From contig JBBCBC010000032.1 in assembly GCA_037126765.1 (NCBI GenBank), positions 682,001-746,000 of the forward strand: 64,000 nt of DNA, in the 5' to 3' direction. A program made the position numbers and the translations under genes. Position 1 is the stretch's first letter. Every line of letters begins with the position of its first letter. This document shows, piece by piece, positions 34,531 to 44,123 of the stretch. The notes under the pieces are model-generated. The model ran no database searches. It worked only from the letters and a program-made list of their open reading frames with translations, and had not been told where the DNA came from. Source of the stretch: Stenogyne calaminthoides. Lineage: Eukaryota; Streptophyta; Magnoliopsida; Lamiales; Lamiaceae.

Positions 34531-36358
34531 TGTTGGGATAATTTTTGCCAGGATCTATCGGGATGACCTCATAAATACAAATTTAAATTAACAATTATTA
34601 CTAGCATGAATTTACCTAAGTGAATTCAAATAATAATTACGCCAACAACGTCATGCAAATAAAATTCACGTAAAAGATCCTAGCATGCGGAATTTCTAGG
34701 AGTTTACGTGAACGTACCCGTTGGAGAGACAGTCTGAGATGGACAGGATCAAGTATCTGGCTACCAACCAAAAGTCATTCTCAAGTATTCCCAAGTCCTC
34801 GCTCAATAACCCGGTGGGAGGTTCTCCGATGAACGATTTATAAAACAAAGGAAAAAATAAAATTGTTGCACCGCCTTTGTGGATTTCTAATATTTCCAGC
34901 ACATGGAATTGGTGTGGGGATGAATGAATTCATCCCCTATTTATAAGAGGGAGGTGGTCGAAAATTTAGGTCAAAATTAGGGTTAGGAAGGATCTTTTCT
35001 TGATCTCCAAGAAATCTTGAATATATCCCATATATTCTTCTTTCCATGTGTATTTTTTCACAAAATCTCACACCCTTATTTAGCCCCTAATTTTCGAATA
35101 GGAGATTTGCAAGATTGGATCTTTCTTGAATTTATGAGATATTCTTGTATTCCAAGAATACATATCTTTCTCCATAAAATCATTCCAAGAAAATCAAGAA
35201 AATCTTCCTTCCCCTTCTTATACATATTTTTCAAAAATTCCCCATTAAAGATACCAAGTGGGAGATTTCTTGAATTTATGAGATAATCTTGTATTCCAAG
35301 AATACTTATATCATTTCCATAAAATCTTTTCAAGAAAATTTCTTCTCCCTCTTTCTTTAATATTTTCGAAAATTATAAAATATTAGGCAACACAATTTAT
35401 TTTATTTTAAGCACCTTTTATTTATTGGACTATAATTGGGCTACTTGAGGGGCCTTTAGGAGAATTAAGATGGACCTTCCAATGGACTTCTGAATTCCAA
35501 TATTGGGCCACAATATAATTCAGTCCATTAATATTAATTAATACCACTATATAATTAATATTGCACTATCCAATCTTAACCCATATTACGGTCATTATTT
35601 CCCATGTTTAAGATTATTTAGTCCATTAATTAATTAAGCCACTGAAAAGCTTTATATTAATTAATATCTTTATCCTTGGAGTAAGGACAGCTCAGCTTTA
35701 TTATCCATACCGGAAAATTAATTCCACTTGCAAGATTTGGTATGATAAAGGTTCCGAGCCCACCAAGGGGACCAATCACGCAAGACTTTGCAAGCACACG
35801 ATTCTCTGTATTAATCTTAGCAACCGTTGTACAATTAATATTATTGCCCAAGATATAGGGTATCGAAGTCTCAATGATTCTCTTCCCATTTATAAGTCAA
35901 AGCAATAATTACTAACCGCACACGGTCCTTATTAAGTGACAGAGATTAAGAAATCAACAACCACTGAGGTCTAACTCTTCATCTCATAAGTCAGTGCGAA
36001 TGAGTTTATCCTCCCTGCAGGTCCGCTTCAGCGCATCGAATGCACTAGTGTAATCTCTTGGTCAAGACAAGCCAATCTGAGCCTTACACATCAACTTCTA
36101 CCAATAGACTGTTCGGGTCTATCTAAGTTGTGAAACACACACTAGTTTACAAGGGACTGTTAACGTGATCTTCTGTGATCTGGTATCACCACGTTAACTA
36201 CAATGTAACATGTGCTATTATATGAACGGTTTGCAATAAATATATATAACATTCAATCATATTTAAAGCAACAGTGATAAATAATTTATTTCAGTAAATA
36301 AGTGTTCAATACATAGGTTATACAAAGTAAAAGCATACTTTCACGTATAACCCCAACA
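34531..36358 (-). repeat. LTR Q, copy 1 (3' LTR orientation on - strand)
   Basis: The segment begins TGTTGGGATAATTTTTGCC and ends ATAACCCCAACA. On its right a - strand polypurine tract AAGTGGGAGAT abuts it, so it is the 3' LTR of a - strand copia element whose body is missing. A second, diverged copy in + orientation is at about 40547-42338. Confidence 0.8.
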
Positions 36359-36458
36359 ATCTCCCACTTATACTCAAAGTCTGCTTTTAAGTATACCACA
36401 ACACGTCTAATGTATTATACAGTGACATCTAATGTCACTTACATCAACCTAATGTTAG
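36359..36458 (-). mobile_element. Residual 3' internal sequence of element Q
   Basis: About 100 bp containing the polypurine tract AAGTGGGAGAT on the - strand, cut off by LTR P at 36459. No coding sequence is visible. Confidence 0.6.
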
Positions 36459-38059
36459 TGTTAGTGTCCTAGAGACAATCCATTGTAATGACATAATACT
36501 CGATGATATTCAGTTTGGTTTAATATTATAGTTCATTTAATATTAATGTATGGCAATACACTTGTTTGAATATTATGTTTGATTGTTTGCATTTAATCAT
36601 ATAAGTGTTCCCATGAGTCATTGTTGTCATTGAGGTTGTGAGAACTCAGATGACTTAAGCATGACTCTCAAATAGCCCCGATCAAGGATCATCAAGAATG
36701 GGATATTGATGATGCAATGGAGATTGGTGTGCGATCTTCATCATACTCTTAGAGAGTGTAGTAAGATCTCACTTACTACGAGATACTATGTATCTCATGA
36801 TGGATGCACAAATACCTTAGAGGGTATTGGTATACCCATCTGAGAAACCGTTTGATGTATTTCCACTATATGTGTCTACGGGTGTCTCGGTTAGTGGGAG
36901 CGATGTGATACTCCTTTGACTTGAGGTCAATACGCACGACATGTGTGGAGTGATGAACTTTGACCATGACCAATGCTTGCACCCTTCCATGGGTAGATAC
37001 GACTTGGATTGGGTTCATCACGAAGTGCATGTGCGTGGTAGTTGAGCTAAGAATATGATTCATTCCTCAATATGGATTTAGAGAGAATACTCATATTCTC
37101 ATCATAATTGGATCAAAGTCATCGACCGATGCACGTCAACTTAGACTTTGTGGCTAAGTGTGACATACATGATCAATTAGTGATTATAGATAAATTGATT
37201 AAGTTATTTGAATAGACAATTCATCATGTACAAGACTTAATCGAGTATTCGTGAATGAAAGGAGGAAATCGTAATAGCCCATGTTTTGATTCACGGTAGT
37301 TTGCACGTTTCTATAGCGTACCTCATATATTGAGAATGTCCGGTTTTATTGTCAGGGTTTAATTAAGGCCAGATTAGTTTGATTAATCGCTCGGTATATG
37401 AGGGCCTATGGGTCACACAACAAGTAGTTCCATTTTACGGATTATAGTTGGTTGATTAAATGTTAAATTGGATTTAATATTTAATTTATGGAGAAGTAAT
37501 TAATAATAGATTAATTTGGAATTAATTATTATTAATATTTAATTACATTGGATTTAATTAAATAAGAATTCTCAATAATTATATTTGAAATATAATTGTA
37601 GGATTTAATGTATATGGAAATAAATCGTAGAGATTTTCATTTAAGGCATTTAAATCCGTAGAGATTTATATTTAGAGAATTAAATTAAAAGGAATTAATT
37701 TAATTCAAGATTAGAGATTTTATTTCCCTAATTGGGCTAGCTTGAGAAATAAGTTAAGCCTCCCTATATATACAAGCTATTGGGATTCACAAACAATATC
37801 ACTTCATATTTTCTCCATAAGATCTAGAGTTAGAATTTTCCTAGCAAATTTATCTCGAGATTCAACGCTGACAAATCTGTGCAAGTTTGTAATTGGGGAT
37901 TACGTGGATATCATAGTAGAGAAATATGCGTACGATTTACTGTAAGGTTTCTCTCTGTGTTTATACGTATTCAATTTTGCAATTAATTGTTCGTTGTTGG
38001 TAAACAATTTATTTCCGCTACACATGTATTACGTGTTTACGTGCCTCTAAATTCCAACA
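36459..38059 (+). repeat. LTR P with following primer-binding site
   Basis: This 1601-bp LTR begins TGTTAGTGTCCTAGAG and ends TAAATTCCAACA, followed after one base by a primer-binding site. A TATA-like TATATATACAAGC at about 37764 fits a + strand promoter. No matching 3' LTR was found in the window. Confidence 0.78.
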
Positions 38060-38060
38060 G

Positions 38061-38080
38061 TGGTATCAGAGCTCAGACTC
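38061..38080 (+). promoter_or_regulatory. Primer-binding site of element P
   Basis: TGGTATCAGAGCTCAGACTC lies one base after LTR P and matches initiator-Met tRNA complementarity for 12 bases. Confidence 0.85.
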
Positions 38081-39920
38081 TTGATTATTTGTATAATTGA
38101 TGATTTATTTAAAAGAATTTTTTTTTATAAATCGGGTGCGGCCGTTTTTAGAAAACAACCACACCATATTGTTCATTTGTTTTGTTTTCTTCGCTGGGTT
38201 CTCTCTCTCGCTTCACTTGACACACTAGGGTTTGGAACCCTAGCCGCTCGAACCAGCGACGCCCGCTAAGCGATGGAGACCGCGGTCATTTCAGTAAGCA
38301 GGTGGTATATGCAATATTATACACTAATTCGAGAGATGAATATTCATGTGTGAAGTCAAATTTGATGATTTGATAATTTGAGTATATATGAGTATATATA
38401 CCCCTGCCTTTTAATGTATACGAAAATATGCGAGTTACGATATATTAAAAGGGAGATAATAGAATAAACCTGATGAAATGAGCAAAATGACTGCTCTTAC
38501 ATTCTTTGAGTTGCTTGCGAGATTCCGAGTGCTCGTGCAAATTCTTTATCTCGCTGCTGCCCCCTTTTTTTTTTATTGGGCCGATATTATTATTAGTAAA
38601 TACTTCGGCCCAAAATTTATGAGATATGGGCCCAATAAATAGAAATTAGGTCTAAGCACAACAAGAGTGGAGCTCTAACCCAAAATTCTTGCGTACGCCT
38701 CCAAGGACAGAAAAGCAGCGCCGAAAATCTAATGTCGGTGTGGAAATGCGGTGGAGCTGGGGTGATGGCGATGCAATTTTTGACTCGGCGGTCTCGACGA
38801 GTGGCTTCGAGTCGGTGGTGGCTTGTGGTTACTCTGCTTTAGTTAACGAAGATGGTGACGGAGGCGGTGGCCCTCGGTTGGGATCAAAGCTGTAGCAGTG
38901 GATTTCTGTAATACAGAGCCACGGTGGTGCGGGCGGTGATGATGACGCTGGTTGAAAGGTAGTGTAGCGGCGGAGATTGGCGTTGATTGGCAATCTACAC
39001 GCGACGGTTGAGTTTGAGGTTAGAGGTGCTTTGATCCGGAGCGGTTTCTGGTTGCGGCAAAGGTGCATCGGGGGAGCGGCGATTTGCGGCAGCGAATCTG
39101 CGGTGGTGGTGAAACTTCGCGTTGATGGCGGCGGAGCTGGGGCGAGTGTGCTCTGTTGGTCAGACTTTTCCAGGGATTTTTACAAGAGAGTTTTTGTATG
39201 TATATATGTATGTATATGTCCGATCTGTGCGTTAGTTTCTCAAATGAGGAAGCTACTGAGTCATCAGTTTGTTTGAGTGATGATATTGGATGTGATTTTA
39301 ACTTGTGGGGTTAGGGAAACATAAATTACAGAGAAATGGAATTTTGTTGTTGAGGGGATGTCCAATGGTGTAGAGGTTGTGAATTACAGTGGCAGTAGTA
39401 TAGGAATTGCTGCTTTTTATTGGTTTAGAACAAAGAATGAAGAAATCTTGATTGGATTTTGTTTACTGGAAAGTCGATGCAGGTGTAGTATATACACTTG
39501 GAATTTGTAGAACAAGGAATGTTCCACACTAGATGTTATCATAAAAGAAAAGGGTTTGTGTAAGTCGTGGCTTTTTCTGAGAGTATTGTTGAGTTTCTGG
39601 TGGAGAGATTTTGAAAAGGGTTTGTGTAAGTCGTGGCTTTTTCTGAGAGTATTGTTGAGTTTCTGTTGGAGAGATTTTGAAGATTCAAGTATGTATACTT
39701 GAAGATTTGAAGGTGCGAAGGAATTTTTTGTTTGAAGGTTTGAAGATTTGGAGATGGAGTATGAAGATTTGAAGATTTTTAGGTGTTCTTGATGAATGGT
39801 AAGTGTTCATCAAGATTTTCTTTGAAGATTTGAAGATGAAAATTGAAAGTTAACAGGATCTTTCCGATGAAAGGTAAAACATTTGATTCTTAAAAAATCT
39901 TTTTATTCTACAGCGTCAAT
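38081..39920. other. Non-coding composite region (element leaders, GC-rich block)
   Basis: I see no reliable gene. The first ~200 bp are probably the untranslated leader of P, with paired TAGGGTTT and AACCCTAG motifs at 38225-38243. At 38577-38634 three TGGGCC/GGCCCA motifs of the type found in plant promoters cluster. A GC-rich block (about 38690-39170) has short frames on both strands without recognisable domains. At 39690-39850 the purine-rich motif GAAGATTTGAAG recurs. Confidence 0.5.
39547..39678. repeat. 66-bp tandem duplication
   Basis: The unit starting AAAAGGGTTTGTGTAAGTCG occurs twice with a period of 66 bp and one visible difference (CTGGTGG against CTGTTGG), so the duplication is recent. 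Confidence 0.9.
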
Positions 39921-40546
39921 TGTTGTGTCTTAAAATATCGGGTTAAGAATAATGTGAATGTGGCTTAATTGATTTAAAGAACACAAACAAAGAATAATCT
40001 AAGCGAGAAGCTGCGAGGGAAAGAACTCTTGAGAGTTCTTCCCTTAAATTTGGTATTGTATAGATGATGAGAGAATGAAAGCAAGATTGGGAGGATCCAA
40101 GTCCTTTTACAATGAGGGGTGTGGTCCTCTATTTATAGAGGACCAATCGTAAAGCTAAAATATTGTTTCTTCATCTAGATCCATTATTTTAGAGTTTTAT
40201 TACATCTTTTGATCCAAACAGTAAAATTGAGTCTATTTTATATTAAATGCTCTTTGATCATGGAGTGACCTCGGGAGAGGTCGTCCGCTCAGGTTGTGCT
40301 GTGCTCGCTAACTTTGCTTGTGGAGCGACCTCGGGGGAGGTCGCCCGTGGAGCGACCTCTGCGGAGGTTGCCCGCTCATATAGTCTTTACTCTTCTCTTT
40401 TCGACCTAGACTATGGGTCGTCCTCGAGGAAGGTCACTCGTTAAGGTGAGGTTGGTCCTCTGTCGGGTCGGGTCGATCCAGGCCTAGGTGGGTCCTTCTG
40501 ACGTGTCGAATTCGGGCACATATCCAGTTTGATTTGTGCTACAACA
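39921..40546 (-). repeat. Possible Gypsy-like LTR
   Basis: The segment has TGTTG/CAACA ends. On the - strand CTATAAATAG lies inside a palindrome (40123-40144), which fits an LTR promoter, and the bases after its end (ATTGACGCTGTAG) faintly resemble a Gypsy primer-binding site. No second LTR, target duplication or coding region was found. Confidence 0.45.
40261..40441. repeat. GC-rich hairpin repeat cluster
   Basis: Three or four units of about 27-30 bp share GGAGCGACCTCGGGGGAGG (40261-40290, 40321-40347, 40348-40376, weaker at 40415-40440). Each contains GACCTC and GAGGTC as hairpin arms. Confidence 0.75.
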
Positions 40547-42338
40547 ACTGGAAAGTATGTTTTTACTTTGTATAACCAAATTGAATTTCTGTCTTATTTA
40601 CTGAAATTAAATTATATATCACTGTTGCTTTAAATATGATTGAATGTTATATATATTTACTGTATAACTGTTCTATAAATAGTATGTGTTACATTGTAGT
40701 TAATGTGGTGATACCAGATCACAGAACATCACATTAGCAATTCATTGTAAACAAGTACAAATTCACAACCTAGATGGAAATGAACAATCCATCGTGAAAG
40801 GTTGAAGTGTAAGGCTCAGATTGACTTGTCTCGACCAAGAGATTACACTAGTGCATTATGATGCGTTGATTAGGACCTATAGGAGGATAAATTCTCCAGT
40901 ACTGAATATAGAAGAATTAGACCTCAATAGTTCGTTATTTTTTAATTTCTGTCACTTAATAAGGATTGTGTGTGATTAATAATTATTGCTTTGACTTTTG
41001 CTGGGAAGAGAATCATTGCGACTTCGATACCTTATATCTTGGGCAATAATATTAATTACATGACGATTGCTAAATTAATATAGTGAATCGTGTGCTTAGA
41101 GAGTCTTGCGTGATTTGTCCCCTTAGTGGACTCAGAACGTTTATTATATTAAATCTTGCAAGTGGAATTAGTTTCCGATATGGATAATAATGTTGAGTTG
41201 TTCTTACTCCAAGGAAAAAAATATTAATTAATATAAAGCTTTTCAGTAGCTTGAATTAATTAATGGACTAGATAATCTTAAAAACATAAAATAATAACCG
41301 GGAGCCATATTACAGTAATATGGGTTAAGATGGATAGTGCAATATTAATTATCTAGTGAGATTAATTAATATTTATGGGCTTGAATAATATTGTGGCTCA
41401 ATATTGATAATTTAAGGTCCAATGGAAGGTCCAATCTTAATTCTCCTAAAGGCCCCTTTAGTAGCTCAAAGATAAAGTCCAATAACTGAAAAATGTGTTT
41501 CAAATAAAAGAAATATTGTTGCCTAATTATTTCCTAATTTTCGAAAAAAAAATGAGGAGGAGAGAGAAAAAGATTTTCTTGATTTTCTTGGAAAGATTTT
41601 ATGGAATAAGTATTCTTGGGTACAAGTTTATCTAGGATTGAATGATGCAAGACATCTTGAAAATTTTCTCGCTATATCAATTATTCTCAGTTCGAAATTT
41701 TCGATCTTAGAAAAATATCATATGGTTAATAGTACCAAAAATGGGGTATATCCGAAATTTCAAAGATCTTCGAAATTTTAGATGTCAAGATTCTATACCG
41801 ATACCATACCAAAATTTCAATATATACCGGTATACCGAAGTAGTTTTGGTATACCGGAAAAAATTTGGTATACCTATACCGAAAAATTATACCGAAAAAT
41901 TTCCGGTATACCGAATTTTTTTCCAGTATACCGAAATTTTCTATACTTTCATATCGTTATCATACCAAAAAAATTTCGGTACGGTACATACCGTACCGAA
42001 AATTTCGATAAAATCGATATTTTTCTGTACGATAAGTGCGGTATACCGGTATTTTCGGTATTTCCTCCACCCCTAAGCTTATCCCATAAATTCAAGAAAA
42101 ATTAAAGATCTTATTTCTTCCTTTATTTGGTGATATTTTCGAAAAATATATATATTGGGGAAGAAAAGATATTTTGTGAAAATTATGGAAATAAAATATA
42201 TGAGGTATATTCAAGATTGTATCTTGGGAAGATACAAAGAATTAATGTAGGATTAATTCATGCTAGTGATAGTTAAATTATTTTAGATTTGTATTTAAAT
42301 TGTACCTCGAATAGATCCGTGCACCCTATTTCCCAACA
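40547..42338 (+). repeat. LTR Q, copy 2 (+ orientation, 5' truncated)
   Basis: Similarity to the reverse complement of 34531-36358 starts at about 40550 (GAAAGTATG) and ends with TTTCCCAACA. It is interrupted by a MITE at 41633-42075. The extreme 5' end is missing or replaced. Neither a primer-binding site nor a polypurine tract adjoins it. Confidence 0.75.
41633..42075. mobile_element. hAT-type MITE rich in GGTATACCG
   Basis: This 443-bp insert is absent from the other Q copy. It is flanked by an 8-bp duplication with one mismatch (AGTTTATC 41625-41632, AGCTTATC 42076-42083). The right end reads TAGGGGTGGA on the - strand; the left end TAGGATTGAA is a diverged match. The interior has many copies of GGTATACCG and its relatives. 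The 8-bp duplication and TAGGGGTG ends fit non-autonomous hAT elements. Confidence 0.75.
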
Positions 42339-42422
42339 GTTTATATATGTGTTATTGGGATCATGCATCTTGTTTAATTAAAACATGAAACTTGTTTTAA
42401 TATATTTTAATTCATTGAAACA

Positions 42423-42435
42423 CACTACAAAAATG
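42423..42435 (+). repeat. CACTA left terminal inverted repeat
   Basis: CACTACAAAAATG matches the right end on the opposite strand in 12 of 13 positions. Confidence 0.95.
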
Positions 42436-42436
42436 A

Positions 42437-42725
42437 CGGGTTTTAACGACGGATTTTAGCGACGGATATCACAACCGTCGCTACTGGCGACAAATTTAGT
42501 GACAGTATTAGTCAAATGGTCAAATGGACCGTTATTTGCGACGGATTAGCGAAGGTTAATTCGAACCGTCACTTTTAGGGACGTAATTAGTGACAGATTT
42601 TTAAAATCCCTCGCTAAATGTTGCAGAAAACGAAGAGATACGCCCGATGGGAACCACCGCATTTAATTGGTCCGTTTTAGCGACGGAATTAGCGACGGTT
42701 TTTCGAAATCCGTCGCTAATTCCAA
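42437..42725. repeat. CACTA left subterminal repeats
   Basis: Multiple direct and inverted copies of AGCGACGG and CCGTCGCT lie here, the kind of array bound by the TNPA-type protein in this superfamily. Confidence 0.85.
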
Positions 42726-42900
42726 GTCTATAAATATCACATCAATCAAATCAGAAAACAACACAAACGAGACAATTTCATTTGTATTCTTTGATATCAC
42801 GGTAATATTTTAATATTTTTTTCGTTTATTTATTTATTTATTTATATTTAATTATATTTTATATTAATTAATTAATATATAAATTTTATATTTTATTTAG

Positions 42901-43500
42901 ATGGATGCTGGTAATAACGTCCAAGCTTCATCCAGGGCGCCTATTCCTCGCTTGCCTATCAATATCATCAATGGAGAGTAAGTGTTGTTTTTTTTTAGTT
43001 ATATAATTAATTAATTTAATATTAATTATTAATTATGTATTTATTTTTTAATGTGTTAGTATTGTACCTGGTCACTAGGCTTCCGATATAGTCAAAAACG
43101 TCATCATGCGGGTAAGAATTGTTGTCAATGCTTACAGTTGGAAATATGTGCCAACTGACCAGCGTCAATTATATTTCGAGGAGTTTACGGTATAAAATTT
43201 ACTTAACTTAATATTTTATTTCAATATATATTGATTACAATTAATCTAATTATCTTATTATATTTGAAATATAGAAACAAGCTATGTGGGGTCCCGATCT
43301 CGAGACCAATGAAGTTTACAAGGCATTTTGTAAGGTTGCTGGACGACGTTATCATGACACGATGCACAGGTGGCGTACGTAGTGGAGGGAAGAAGGGGTG
43401 AACCTATCAGAACAACTTGGAGACGAAGTATGAGAGTCAATTATGGCTGTTTGGAGAGCAAATCCCTTCTAGGGTCAATGTTTATTTTAATTATGTTATG
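42901..43500 (+). pseudogene. TNP1-like / plant transposase_24-like fragment in CACTA
   Basis: The likely first exon starts at 42901 (MDAGNNVQASSRAPIPRLP) and has a GTAAGT donor at about 42979. Later pieces include SWKYVPTDQRQLYFEEF (about 43138-43189) and, after a probable intron (about 43190-43276), EVYKAFCKVAGRRYHDTMHRW (about 43312-43374). This resembles the conserved core of the second CACTA protein, which carries W-x-x-VP-x-x-x-R and Y-x-x-x-x-x-x-WR motifs. Stops at about 43077 and 43381 break it. Confidence 0.6.
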
Positions 43501-43621
43501 AACAATTTATAATTTCGTGTTTTAATTTATGTTATTATTTTTACGTGTGATTGAACAATTTCAATATCTGTTTTTTTTAATGATTGAACAATTTTAATTT
43601 TTGTTTTAATTTTTTTTAATT

Positions 43622-43740
43622 ATGTTTTTATCGACGACAATTTGAATTTAGTCGCTAAATCGTCGCTATCTACGACGATTATTTCCGTCGCTGAATCCGT
43701 CTACAATTGCGATGGTTTTATGTAACCGTCGCTAAACACC
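43622..43740. repeat. Internal block of CACTA subterminal-type repeats
   Basis: GTCGCTAAA, CCGTCGCTGAA and AACCGTCGCTAAACACCA occur here, downstream of the TNP1-like gene. The last motif resembles the inner part of the right end of the element (AAAACACCAT at 49031-49040), but no GTAGTG terminus follows. Confidence 0.75.
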
Positions 43741-44123
43741 AGCAGTTTCATTATACACAGTCGAACCAACTCCATTTTTTTCCAAAACCAACACCAAATT
43801 TTATGTAGATAGAGCCCAAAATTATTTTTGAAGTGCATAGTGTGTAGCGGAAGCATTTCGACTCCTCGAGAACGATTTTACCATACGTTTTCACATTTCT
43901 ACCGTTAAAAAATATATATATAGTGTAATGTATATAATTGATAAGTTTGTTTTGTATTTGATGTTGATATATATTGTGTAGATTGTTTATGTTAAATAAA
44001 TGTTGTGATCATATATTGTGTGGATTTCTTTGATGTTATTTGATAAGAATAATATTTTTGGATATTTACATATACAGACGAAACTCTGTCCAATTTTTTG
44101 TAGAATTAACATATTGATATGAT

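Noticed and set aside
38689..39276. Small frames on both strands in the GC-rich block
   Set aside because: No recognisable domain, overlapping frames on both strands, and a position between LTR fragments make coding unlikely.
41741..42105. Tyr/Phe/Ile-rich + strand frames
   Set aside because: They come from the GGTATACCG repeats of the MITE, not from a gene.
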